The notes beneath the pieces are model-generated. The model searched no databases, had not been told where the DNA came from, and worked only from the letters and a program-made list of their open reading frames with translations. 64,000 nucleotides of DNA from Choristoneura fumiferana (Eukaryota; Arthropoda; Insecta; Lepidoptera; Tortricidae), in NCBI RefSeq assembly GCF_025370935.1, contig NC_133500.1:7486421-7550420 (forward strand), given 5' to 3'. Made by a program: the position numbers and the translations under genes. Below are positions 52,441-62,716 of the stretch, in pieces. Every line of letters begins with the position of its first letter. The stretch's first letter is position 1.

Positions 52441-52921
52441 ACATTTATTTACACATATTAAAAGCTATACACACAAATTAAACTTTTATTATTATTGTGC
52501 TATATATTAAATTACATATTAAATTTATTAGATTTAAATGCTATTTTATTAAATCACAAAAAATGGCTAAGATCACATCAGAACCATATATACAAGAAAT
52601 CGCTCTCGAATTTCCACCAGCAAATTAAAGAACCAAAAAAAAGATCGAACGCTTCAGAAATAATTAAAAACAAATAAAGACGATTACGTTCTCCTTTTCC
52701 GTTTTTTTTTGCGCTTAAATAACAAATCATTTTTATTACCGTGCTTTTGTTATGGATTGAGTAAATCTGTTTTGGGAATTAGTTAAACTATTCGTTCTTG
52801 TAAACGTTGCCTGGAGTTACACTACCTTTTTAAAAGTTATAAATCGATGATTAACTACAAATTACTTTTCGAGAAAGTTATTTTGTTATTAGATAATGCT
52901 ACTGAATACCCGTAGATTGTG
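52441..52921. other. no gene seen
   Basis: AT-rich, low-complexity frames only. Confidence 0.4.
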
Positions 52922-53033
52922 TACAATCGAGTTCATAAAGTTGTGAGCAAAATTTTGATCAAAAATATCTGAACACGCTTCTACGCCGTTAACAATAGAG
53001 TCGTGTTCAGGTAAGTTTATGAAATCGACTGTA
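52922..53033. mobile_element. 112-bp hairpin MITE with TACA..TC termini
   Basis: TACAATCGAGTTCATAAAGT pairs with TTTATGAAATCGACTGTA. The inner TCTGAACACG / CGTGTTCAG also pairs. Relative of 48145-48246. Confidence 0.7.
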
Positions 53034-53095
53034 CCTACTTATTGAAAGAAAACAACTTTTTTGAAGCCTAGGTATGACTAATTTACCAAAGACCT

Positions 53096-53212
53096 GTTAC
53101 ACCATTCATTGTTAAATTTTATGAGTCAATTAAATGTGATCACGTCTCTGTTTGTTTTGTGCGAATAGAGATAGACACTATCTGTCACATGTCTACAATT
53201 TATCAATAAGAC
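53096..53212. mobile_element. diverged hairpin MITE (CACGTCTCTGTTTGTTTTGT centre)
   Basis: TTACACCATTCATTGTTAAA to TACAATTTATCAATAAGACC with an imperfect palindromic centre related to 51168-51290. Confidence 0.5.
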
Positions 53213-53284
53213 CCTAAACAGACTAAATTAGTGACGAAAATAAAACATGTTTTAGTAAATTAGACAACAATGCTAATCATAATG

Positions 53285-53560
53285 TGGAAGTACACCCAAA
53301 GACTAAGCCCGAACACGGCTAGGTTACGTTGTTCTGTCATGGAGTTCAAATCTCTGCATGATTGCTTCATTATCAGCCAATACCATCTTTACTCAAAATA
53401 CACCCTAAAACTATTCTAGCAAGCCCAAACACAGCCAAGTTAAGAGTTCCGGCTCCATCATCAGATCAGCTCGATGGTACGATTATTAATTGCGTTGTTA
53501 ACAGAATTACGCATAATTGCCAAGTTTCGTGTCAATATTATAATGAGAAATGGGCGAAAA
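53285..53560. repeat. dispersed repeat (CCGGCTCCATCATCAGATCA)
   Basis: GACTAAGCCCGAACACGGCT and CCGGCTCCATCATCAGATCA then GCTCGATGGTACGATTATTA is widespread moth repeat text. The plus frame at 53362-53610 is a product of it, not a gene. Confidence 0.5.
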
Positions 53561-53659
53561 AAAGTTCGAATATTACAATACAAAGGCTCTTTATTGTGCA
53601 CCAGAAATAGTAGTAAGCTACGAATATTCCAATACGGACATAAACATTACTTGAAATAA

Positions 53660-54709
53660 GCTTAATTTTTTAATAACTTGGGCTACTGAAATAAGCATTC
53701 AGCAACTAATATTATTCCTTTCGAAAAATACTGGCCACAGCCACTAAATCTTTTAAAAATAAATGGAGCACCTGTTTTCAAAATAAGAAACATTGATCCC
53801 TCCGACCTTGTGTTGCCGCGTTTTTTTCTTTTTTGGGTGCTTTTTTGTGCCGCGAACGGGTTTCGATCCCAGAATCATGGGAAACGTTCCTTTATACACA
53901 ACAGGTGTTCGCTACCGTTTTTTGTTTTACTTTTTTTAATCCTTATTGGGAGTGTGACTAAATAACAAAATTGGTTAGTGTTGGATCTTGTGTATTTTTG
54001 AGCGTTGAAAATGTGGGAGAGATTTTGATATTTATTTAGTGCTTTGGAACAGATGAGAACGCATTTTGTGCCGGTATTTTTTTAACTAACTAATAGGTAC
54101 AAGTTTAATTTTTATTAAACTGTAGGTATCGTTAATATTGATATTACAAAAATATTGGAACATAAATATTATTGGAATATTGAAATGATACCTACCTAAT
54201 TGTTTTCATAATAGGAATTGTACCTACTATATCTTTAATTATTTCTGAATTTAAAACTCACTCTTTGTCAGTCCTAACTAAATGCTTATCTCATCCACTC
54301 ATAGGTTGACTGCATGGTATAGAGATCCCTACGTTCCCTGAATAATATACAAAATTAAAAATATACGAAACACAACAATTTTACCATTACATATTCTAAT
54401 TTAAAATAAATCCATAATAAATCCTTGTTAAATAACTGCAACTCAGCGTAAAATTAACGAAAACACTGTCAGTAAACCGTTTTGTTTAATGGCACCTCGC
54501 AGAAAACTTAATTAAGGAAGTAGTTCAAAATTACCATACCGCCAAAATGACATGCATAAAGTATAAACAAACCACTCACCGCAAAACAAGCCGTAAAATC
54601 CAAACAACGCACCAAAAATATATTAAAAAACAACACTGGCATAAACCAGTTCAACAAAAACTTCACAAATTTAGTTCTCGAAAAAAAAATGTCTATTGTT
54701 TTTTTTCAG
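53660..54709. other. 1 kb without a supported gene
   Basis: AT-rich; a tRNA-like B-box trace (GGGTTTCGATCCCAGAATC) at about 53858 lacks an arm structure. Confidence 0.35.
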
Positions 54710-54876
54710 CGGACACACGATGTATTGTTCGAAATTTGAATGAGTCGACGCACGTACGGCGCGCGCGAGGCGCTAAAAGATACTGGCCGGGTAGAAATGC
54801 TTTCCCGCCCCGGCCGATGAATACAGGAGCAGACAGGACTGAGTGGACAATTTTCTACATAATTTTTCTTTTCTGA
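54710..54876 (+). CDS. candidate terminal exon, CpG-rich
   Basis: A textbook pyrimidine tract (ATTGTTTTTTTTCAG) ends at 54709. Entering with two split-codon bases the frame reads DTRCIVRNLNESTHVRRARG, AKRYWPGRNAFPPRP, MNTGADRTEWTIF and a hydrophobic end to the stop at 54874-54876. The patch has an unusual CpG density (CGACGCACGTACGGCGCGCG). The minus strand is also open here, which weakens the case. Confidence 0.25.
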
Positions 54877-54989
54877 AGAAATATCATTAATAAATAAGTA
54901 CACATTGCTAAGTTGTGTTAGGCATGGATAAAATACGTAAAAGAATAGTTCTAAGACAATTCCAGTCAATCCGACTAATATTATAAACT

Positions 54990-55100
54990 AGAGATTACCC
55001 GCGGCTTCGCACGCGTAAACTATTCGATCTGGTACAATTGAAATTCCCTGATTTTACGAAATTCCCCTGGGGATTCCCAAAATTCCCATTCCCAAATATC
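54990..55100. repeat. dispersed repeat fragment (GATTACCCGCGGCTTCGCAC)
   Basis: TAGAGATTACCCGCGGCTTC to GGGGATTCCCAAAATTCCC; member of the 29375 family. Confidence 0.55.
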
Positions 55101-56039
55101 ACCTGAAAACGAAATATGAGAGGTAATGGTGGATGAACGATGACAGCGCGAATCATCGCGTATTTAGATTTTAAAAATATTAAAAAAAACATTTGGACTT
55201 GGTTGTCAAATATTTATAGGTACGTTAAGAATTCACGTATTAAGATTTCAAAAATCAAAAAAAAGTGTCAGTTGGACTTGGTCATGACTTGTATATCAAA
55301 TAAAACGCATGCGTTTAAAATTCGCGTATTTCGATTTTAGAGCGTTTTCACATTATATCCGATCGGCGTTTACCGGTCCGATACCGATATTAAATAAAAC
55401 GTAAATTTGGAATGCTAAAATTAGGGCTAGCAAGGAATAGCAAGGAAAATTAAAAATTTGGCTTTTTCATTTTAGGGCTAGTGAAATTAGTGGTAGTGAA
55501 AATAGGATTAAAACCACTTTACTTGCCCCTATATCTATATCGGCGCTCTCAAGAATCCAAAGAAGATTGTCGAATCAGAAAAAAATTCTAGATGTTCGGT
55601 ATTCAACCTCCAGTATTGTATATGTATTGTAAGCTTTTGGCCCCATTTTCATTTTTTTTCTACCCCTCCAGAAAAACGAAACTTATTCCATGCAGCCATG
55701 CAAAGTTAAACTATCGCGCCACGATAAGCTGTGAAGTTAGTACTGGGATTTTAGTCAGCCTGTGATAGTATGTAATTTGGCAGAAGAGTACGCGAGTACG
55801 TTAGACTACTAAATAGTACGCCGTTCGTACTATTTAGTATCCGAATAGCAACGCTTCAAAGAAGTGAAGGAAAGGAAAAAAATAGCAAACCAAACGCCGC
55901 CAGCAACGCTCAAAATGGAATCTGTTCTGTTTTTTCTGTCTAATAATTTGCCAATGACAATCGCCCATGTAAATATTTGCCACTTCCGTTTGAAACATCC
56001 GTTTGAAACAAAAAGTTTACCTTTATTACATTTTTATAA
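55101..56039. other. no gene; one hairpin
   Basis: TACTAAATAGTACG at 55807-55820 and its complement at 55826-55839 form a perfect 14-bp hairpin with a 5-base loop. The rest is anonymous. Confidence 0.45.
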
Positions 56040-56135
56040 TATCCCGTCCCTTTCACTCGTGTATTAAATGACATAAGCGTCAGCGGGACGGCAACATACG
56101 AACTTCGAGTTTTGCACTTCGTAGTAGCCAGTCAG
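56040..56135. repeat. palindromic short repeat (ATACGATACG family), copy 4
   Basis: CCCGTCCCTTTCACTCGTGT, AGCGGGACGGCAACATACGA and ACTTCGAGTTTTGCACTTCG then TAGTAGCC match 42737-42848. Confidence 0.55.
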
Positions 56136-56232
56136 GTACTTAATATGCAGGTCAGTGCTTAAAGAGCTTTACAGACTGCAATGCAGGATAATGAATGGTT
56201 TTTTTCCCCTGAATGGCAACACTGACATAGAT

Positions 56233-56636
56233 TATGATTGGTTTTTTGGAGCCTTTTTGTATTTTTTATTTCAACTCCAAATTTGTTACTTTTACGGGTA
56301 TCCCGTGAAACCATATCGAAAATACAAACTGAGACATAGATGCACAGAAAAATCAGAAAAAGAGACCAGCGCTGGGTATCGATCTCAGGTCCTCAGCAAT
56401 CCGTGCTGCGTGCTATAACCCCTACACCACCGCTGGACAGGAATCTAGACACGAATTTTTCCTATGCATACATATCTCAGATTGCTTATTTCTACTACGC
56501 TACTTATGCAGCAGCACTAGCGACATCTATGTTCCGCTCTCATCGAGAGACGTCACACTCTTTCGGAACCAACCGCTCACCCAGACAAGAGATGTCGCTA
56601 CTAAGCATTCAAATTATGATTGGTTTTTTGGAGTGG
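56233..56636 (-). mobile_element. long-form tRNA SINE, subfamily B, with the start of a second unit
   Basis: tRNA-like head at 56364-56438 (ends GACCAGC / GCTGGAC). The copy starts TATGATTGGTTTTTTGGAG and, after one full unit of about 385 bases, repeats the same TATGATTGGTTTTTTGGAG at 56617-56635 before breaking into a GT microsatellite. This shows the same head-to-tail unit length as the array at 23-24 kb. Confidence 0.75.
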
Positions 56637-56643
56637 AGTGGAT

Positions 56644-56659
56644 CGTGTGTGTGTGTGTA

Positions 56660-56727
<68 letters not shown>
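56644..56727. repeat. GT microsatellite
   Basis: About 80 bases of GT with a single ATGC interruption near the start, directly after the SINE end. Confidence 0.95.
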
Positions 56728-56730
<3 letters not shown>

Positions 56731-56739
56731 CTGATGTTG

Positions 56740-57142
56740 CCAAAGGATTGGGACAAAAGTGAAAAAGAGACAGAACAGAGACTTGAGACAGTTTATTCCA
56801 CCATTTGGATCTTGAATACAGGCATGCAAAAAAACGTATGTACCTATTGTACAGCAATTAGGTTTGAACAAAAAGATATGACATTATTTCAATTTACTTA
56901 CATTGAGCATACTTACAATGATATAGTCGTCAAACGAATAATCAATTTTATAATTCATGCTGTAAGTGCTACCTAAAAGCTTCCTTAATTATAATCAAAA
57001 AGTAATAATGTCACATTTAATTAATCTTTGTAAATTTGTTCGCAGCTGGATATTAAAATCACAAATTAATAACGTTCACTGTGTGGCGTCAAATACAAGA
57101 CAGTTTTTTTTTAATCAGTTTCCAAGCTGTAGACTTATGTAT
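56740..57142. other. no gene seen
   Basis: No coding-like frame beyond the microsatellite readthrough. Confidence 0.4.
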
Positions 57143-57370
57143 ACAAGGTGTTAATTAAATAACTGAAAACCTCAGATACTCCAAAAATATTTTTTTTTTC
57201 ATTTTAAGTTAGTTGATTGCATAAATTTTTAGTACCTTCTTTATTTTAAAAGATATTCGTGTGTTTTGATAAGTCAGTAATTCTACTTCATTTCTAACTC
57301 TACACTCATGATTTGTATTTGTCAGTTGCGTTTTGACGTTTTTAGAAGGAAATCACACAGTGACAGCAAT
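57143..57370. repeat. half copy of the ACAAGGTGTTAATTAAATA element
   Basis: ACAAGGTGTTAATTAAATAA, GAAAACCTCAGATACTCC and TTTTCATTTTAAGTTAGTTG match one arm of the palindromic element at 59642-60003. Confidence 0.6.
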
Positions 57371-57409
57371 CCGGCCAGTATTAAATTATCGAAGTAGTAT
57401 GCAACCTGT

Positions 57410-57545
57410 CCCGTAGGAAACAATTTTTTTCGCTACTTTTTTTTGGTAATTCCCACGGGAATTTCGTAAAATCCCAGAATTTCAATTCAGCTGCTGTATC
57501 TAATGATTCACGCGTGCGAAGCCGCGGGGAAACACGTTACTAGTT
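57410..57545. repeat. dispersed repeat fragment, reverse orientation
   Basis: TTCCCACGGGAATTTCGTAA to GTGCGAAGCCGCGGGGAAAC, the reverse of the 54990 text. Confidence 0.55.
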
Positions 57546-57572
57546 TAAAATATTACTAGGATGTGTTCGTGA

Positions 57573-57765
57573 TGTGTGGAGAACGCGGATCGGCAAGCGC
57601 AGCGTAGGACGTCCACCAACGAGATGGACGGATGACCTGGTCAAAGCCGCGGGTTCACGGTGGATGCAGGCCGCTTCCAACCGGAGCAACTGGAGGTCTA
57701 TAGGGGAGGTAGGTCTATGTCCAACAGTGGACGTCCTACGGCTGATATGATGATTATGATGGGTG
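57573..57765 (+). pseudogene. RTE-like LINE 3' remnant with tail
   Basis: GGATCGGCAAGCGCAGCGTA, GATGGACGGATGACCTGGTC and CAACAGTGGACGTCCTACGG then CTGATATGATGATTATGATG: the extreme C-terminus and 3' tail of the LINE. Confidence 0.7.
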
Positions 57766-57769
57766 TCAA

Positions 57770-58849
57770 GTTGCAGAAAGTTTCCAAAAAGTTGGAAAAG
57801 TTCTCGGAAATTTCTGGAAATTTTTACAAGAAATATAGGTAATTTAAATTTAAGAAACGGACAGTTTCAATGTGAGAAGTTTCCGAAATTTTCCTATATG
57901 AAAAATTCCGCAACTTTGGAAAGTTTCCTTTGGCACATCAGTAATTTTATTATAGCGTAGGTACTTTAATTATCTTACTTTAGTTCCAAAGTAATTTATT
58001 CCCTCAAAGCCTGGAGGTATGGTAATTTGTATTCTAAGAAAGCTTAGAATTTGGTACTTTGAGCTCGTTATTCATGAGTGTTTCGAGATAATGTTATAAT
58101 ACAAGGTGTTACCCGCGACTTCGTTCTCGAATTACGTGAACTGTTAAATCTGACAGTTGAATTTTATAAAATTGGCATGAGCAAGTCCTGGGATTTAGAG
58201 TAAATTATGAGTAAATTTTAAATGCTAAAATTTAATTAAATTATTGCCTGTTGCTTACCTAAAAAAACTCTTTATACCAGTGTTTTCTGTACTGCTTACT
58301 ATGTGTTGGTGTTCAATAAAGAGTATTGTATTGTATTGTAAATTCCCAAAAAAACATAGGTAATGTAAAGGCTGACCAGAATTATAAAAAACCTCGCCTT
58401 ATTGGAAAACCAATAGAACTAATTTCTTGCACTGGTAACACTAAATTCAAATGTCATCTGTCTATTGCTGTCAAAGTTTAACGTTGTTTGCGCGTGGTAT
58501 TTTAAAGTGTTATTTTGTGTTTTTGTGCGTTAAAATGCCGAAGATAATCCATAGCCTCGGAAGGAAAATAATTCTCAATGTATAAAAGTATTTGTCATAG
58601 AAAAAGTCTGAGGGATTAGAAAATATTCCTTTAAATAAAATCACTGACACCGTTGTCAATATGACTGGTACTGGTAAGTAGATATTATAGTAAGTGTCAA
58701 GAGTTTATTTATTTATTTCAAAGAAACTTACACAGAATGTTTCAATATAAAACGTAGAAGTGCTGCCCTCGCGTCTGGTTTGTTATATTCCTGGTCAGCC
58801 TTTAGCGTTAATTTCACCATGTAAGAAAATAACTAAAAACAATTAATTT
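57770..58849. other. no gene; Lep repeat traces
   Basis: AGTTTCCAAAAAGTTGGAAA-rich text at 57778-57925 is an internally repetitive GGAAATTTCC segment. ACAAGGTGTTACCCGCGACT at 58102 starts another old repeat. No exon supported. Confidence 0.4.
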
Positions 58850-59005
58850 GCTCACCCGCGACCTTATGACAGCTACGTCTATGCAGCTCCTCCACCTCCA
58901 CATTGTAGGAATACACACAAACATATCTATCACCACCACCACACTGTACTGACGCGTTTCGAACTCAGTCAGAATTCATCCTCAGAGCAACATAACCGTT
59001 CCCTA
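58850..59005. repeat. dispersed repeat (CTGACGCGTTTCGAACTCAG type)
   Basis: TTGCTCACCCGCGACCTTAT, CTCCTCCACCTCCACATTGT and CTGACGCGTTTCGAACTCAG then CAGAATTCATCCTCAGAGC: relative of 14760-14990. Confidence 0.55.
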
Positions 59006-59641
59006 CGTTCACCCGTTGTATTAAAACAAGACTATGAAAATGAGGTTTTATCTATCTGGAAATAATAAAAAAACTTAAATAGTTAAATAAACTTATGTAA
59101 AAACTGTCGTATTCATCATACAGTCAGCTGCCCTTACTTGGATCCGAATCCGGGACTTCAAGTCTCATAGCCATAGGCACTAACTATTAAGCTATTCGAT
59201 TTTCTGACACGAGCTCACAAAACTGGAACGTTACTTTATACAGCATAGTGAAATTTACCATAACCCAAAACCTACCGAATAATCTGCTGAATGGTATATA
59301 AAACGTCACATGGCTAATTTTTTACTTACGCGGTATTGTTGTATAAGCGACGACATTCAAATAACCGTAACAAAATAAAACATGTCACAAAACCGCATTT
59401 TATTTCCACAGTTTAATAAAAATAATTGCATGTGATAAAACGTCAGTTAAATTCATTGCGCCAATTTATTTACTCTGTGACATGTGCATGCGCTCCCTTT
59501 TTAACACTGACATGTAAGTATACCTACCGTTCTCGCTCTGGCGATGCCGCAGCAGTTTTCTAATAATAGCTAATGGATGCGACAAACGAACTTTTTCCAT
59601 GCAAAATAATTGTTTGTAAACTAGGCTTATATAATACCTAC
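59006..59641. other. no gene seen
   Basis: A degenerate tRNA-like phrase (GATCCGAATCCGGGACTTCA) lies at about 59140. No complete SINE. Confidence 0.4.
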
Positions 59642-60003
59642 TAAGGTGTTAAAAATGAATGAAAACCTCTGACACCCCAACAGCTTTTTTATTTTAAGTT
59701 ACTTTTATTGCAATTATTTTTAAATACTTACCTACCTTACTTCCTTATAATTTCAAAAAATATTCGTACTCGCATATATTGCCAAGTCAAACTCTTCACT
59801 CGTTATATGTGCTTATCAGTAGTGCTTCGTCGTTTTTAGACGAAGACTGAAGAAAATGAAGAAGAATTAGAATTACTGACTAAGCAAAACACACCAATAT
59901 CTTTTAAAATAATGAAGATATTCAAAAATAAATGCAAGAACTAACTTAGAATGAAAAAATATTTGGTGTCTGAGGGTTTCAGCTATTTAATTAACACCTT
60001 GTA
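59642..60003. mobile_element. about 360-bp palindromic element (AAGGTGTTAA ... TTAACACCTT)
   Basis: AAGGTGTTAAAAATGAATGA-AAACCTCTGACACC at the left pairs with GGTGTCTGAGGGTTTCAGCT and TTAATTAACACCTT at the right. TAAAATAATGAAGATATTC and GAATATT-type text pair in the inner part. A half copy is at 57143. Confidence 0.65.
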
Positions 60004-60220
60004 TATAAGTACAGGCTAAATATTCTTTAAGCCCAGATGCCCTATTTCGGCAGCAAGATTAAAAACAGGTCTCAAAAATATCCTAATTTCATCCCAGAAT
60101 TACTAAGCGGGCTATCCATAAAACCTCATTAGATATGATTTATTATTAGCTTATAAAAACTCTGGCCTTGTTATCCAGCCTTCGTATAAAAGAGCTTTTA
60201 AAAATATGATTTCTTTTCAG

Positions 60221-60288
60221 CTTCACTGAAACATGACTTGGCGGTAACAGCACCTGTTTTGAAGGATAGTGTTATAAAAGCGAACTAG
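60221..60288 (+). CDS. candidate short terminal exon
   Basis: GATTTCTTTTCAG is a good acceptor. Entering with two split-codon bases the frame reads SLKHDLAVTAPVLKDSVIKA-N and stops at 60286-60288. Very short, so easily fortuitous. It shares its phase with several other candidates in the window. Confidence 0.2.
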
Positions 60289-60475
60289 TCTATTGTACCT
60301 ACCTATAAACGGTAACGGTTTTATATACTTCACACATTTCACATTAGCAGATTTTACCAATTTCGGATTATGCCAATGCCAAAAGAAATTCTTTGTTTGT
60401 ACAGTCTAATTTAGTTTTACTTTGAGGTGCAAGACCGATTTGAAGGATTTATATAAGTGTGCATTACAAAAGTAA

Positions 60476-60600
60476 ATTTGAAATTTACCGTGAGTTTTAT
60501 CGAAAACATCGTAAGGAAACCTGCACACACCTGTGATGAAATTCAATAGTGGTGTGTAAAGTTTCAAAGCAGCACAGGGCCCGCGTGGAAACTAGAAGAA
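60476..60600 (+). mobile_element. lepidopteran SINE middle fragment
   Basis: AATTTACCGTGAGTTTTATC, ACATCGTAAGGAAACCTGCA and GCACAGGGCCCGCGTGGAAA are the SINE body. Head and tail are missing. Confidence 0.65.
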
Positions 60601-60705
60601 GAAAGATATATTTGGGCAAAATGGGACATTGAAAAAAATTATACATATTAACAGTCATAAAAACGTAAAACAAAAATACCTAATACATTTTGTTCTTATC
60701 ACATC

Positions 60706-60785
60706 ATCATTATATCAGCTGTAGGGCATCCACTGTTGGAAATAGGCCTCCCTCATCGACCTCCAGTTGCCTCGGTTGGAAGCTA
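60706..60785 (-). mobile_element. RTE-like LINE 3' fragment
   Basis: CATCATTATATCAGCTGTAG, GCATCCACTGTTGGAAATAG and ACCTCCAGTTGCCTCGGTTG, diverged. Confidence 0.6.
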
Positions 60786-60859
60786 AAAATAAAAATAAGG
60801 GCCACATTCAGTATAATGCGCTGATTTTCAGTGTGACCTTTTTTCTTGCAATTTTTTTT

Positions 60860-61165
60860 ATGTCAAATAGCTGGCAAACGAGCATGTGGGTCACCTGATG
60901 GTAAGTGATCACCGCCGCCCATGGACACCTACAGCATTATTAGGACTGCGGGTGCGTTGCCGGCCTAAAAGAAGGGGCAAAAGGGGGGAGGGGAGTTGGG
61001 CCTCCGGATCTCCCACTCACCGTACACGAGACACAGCAAAACTACTATTTCACGCCGGTATTCTGTGGGAGTGTGGTACTAACCCGGACGAGCCGGCCCA
61101 TTCGTACTGCAGCCAGCAAGTGGTTACAGTAAGGCTCTACCACATAAAAAATCTACTACGACTGT
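60860..61165 (+). repeat. LINE 3'-region repeat (GGCAAACGAGCATGTGGGTC), copy 1
   Basis: AGCTGGCAAACGAGCATGTG, GGTCACCTGATGGTAAGTGA, TCACCGCCGCCCATGGACAC and ACTAACCCGGACGAGCCGGC form a common moth repeat. A diverged second copy lies at 61905. The plus frame at 60886-61167 is its readthrough. Confidence 0.65.
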
Positions 61166-61189
61166 GACGACACGAACGTTAGAGGACAA

Positions 61190-61262
61190 CTATAGCTCAA
61201 GCCCTCTCATTCTAAGAGGAGGCCTGTGCTCTGCAATGCGTTTACAAAGGCCGAACCGATGA
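61190..61262 (+). mobile_element. lepidopteran SINE 3' fragment
   Basis: CAAGCCCTCTCATTCTAAGA, GGAGGCCTGTGCTCTGCAAT and AAGGCCGAACCGATGA, diverged 3' end. Confidence 0.55.
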
Positions 61263-61904
61263 CTTGTACTCTTTATTATTGCAATTCTTCTCAAGATCAC
61301 ATTTATCTCTACATTGGTGGTTGAATGAATTATTATGCGTCAAAGGCGTCCAATGGCTGACCTTGAGGTGTATAGTTTTTCTTACCCATGCCACGCATGA
61401 CAGGTTAGACTGGTGCGTCAAATATGGTAAGAATATCTACGGGTGGGAAGAATATTATATTAATTAAAGCTTGTAAACTTCTCTTTATTGCCATTAAACC
61501 CTCGTATGCGAGAACTAAAAAAGTACTGAATACTAGTCTCAACTGTTTTAACAAGCACAAATTGTGCTGATTAAAAAAAAATACAAAAGATAGAATTTGG
61601 CACTGATCATCGCCTAAACATACGAGGGGTTAAGTTTCAAATTCTAATTATCACTCATATGAGGTTAAAAACTTCACTTGTTTAATATATGTGCACAAAA
61701 TGCATCGACTGACTGTAAGTGCGGTTTATGTAAAAGTTTTACGACGTTTTAAACTCCCGAGTTGTGAAATGAAAATATTTTATTAGAAGACTTTTTTTAA
61801 CTAGCAATAATAGTTACTTTACTATGTTCAGGTCAAAAATTTTCAATTTATATTTCACTGACGTCTACAGTGGGACGTATGTAAGCCGAGGAAATGATAA
61901 TATT
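61263..61904. other. no gene seen
   Basis: A plus frame at 61264-61467 has Trp/Cys-rich composition but no start, splice or homology support. The rest is AT-rich. Confidence 0.4.
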
Positions 61905-62195
61905 TTTTTTTTATACGACTGGATGGCAAACGAGCAAGTGAGTCTCCTGATGGTAAGAGATCATCACCGCCCATAGACACCTGCAACACCAGGGTGATTT
62001 CAGATGCGCTGCTAATCTAGAGGTCTAAGATGGGATACCTCAAGTGCCAGTAATTTCACCGGCTGTCTTACTCTCCACGCCGAAACACAATAGTGCAAGC
62101 ACTGCTGCTTCACGGCAGGATTAGCGAGCAAGGTGGTGGTAGCAATCCGGGCGGACCTTGCACAAGGTCCTACCACCTGCAGCATAATAATGTAG
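61905..62195 (+). repeat. LINE 3'-region repeat, copy 2
   Basis: GGATGGCAAACGAGCAAGTG, GTCTCCTGATGGTAAGAGAT, CACCTGCAACACCAGGGTGA and CCTTGCACAAGGTCCTACCA; same orientation as copy 1 and 1 kb away. Confidence 0.65.
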
Positions 62196-62392
62196 TTTGC
62201 GTATCAATGCTACTACAATTTTGTGCATAGGTGTATTCCAGTTTTTTAGCTGACTATATTTATGAATGACTATATATACCTATGCTCTTCTTCTCAGTTA
62301 CACGCTGAGCCAAACTCAGTAGACTAGTAATTCAAATGTTTCTAATAAAACGAAATTAAAAATATATCTTTTTAACAAAAAATTAGAGATGT

Positions 62393-62482
62393 GCCGACTA
62401 GTCGCCGACTAGTCGGGAAAGCCGACTATCCGGCCACTTTCGTAGTCGGCGACTAGTCGGCGAATAGTCGGCAAAAAGCGCC
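62393..62482. repeat. cluster of CCGACTAGTCGG-type palindromes
   Basis: GCCGACTAGTCGCCGACTAG, GTCGGCGACTAGTCGGCGAA and CCGACTATCCGGC repeats fill about 90 bases. The core GACTAGTC is self-complementary, so both strands read alike. Confidence 0.75.
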
Positions 62483-62716
62483 GACTATCCGGCTTCTTAC
62501 TTTGTACGTATATTTTAATAAAATATTTATTTTCATGTAGGTATAGGTACACAGAGGGGGAATTACATTACCTATATGTATAGGTAATGTATAAAAAGCT
62601 TAAGCTGTTAATTTTTGTAGTATTTACTGTTTTTCCTTGCCCACACGAGAAATTATATTTTGGCATTAGTTATACCTACTTGACTTTACCTCCTTACACG
62701 AGACTTTCTGTTTGAC

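Noticed and set aside
56340..56871. Plus and minus ORFs with long Val/Cys or Thr/His runs
   Set aside because: They are translations of the GT microsatellite and the adjacent SINE.
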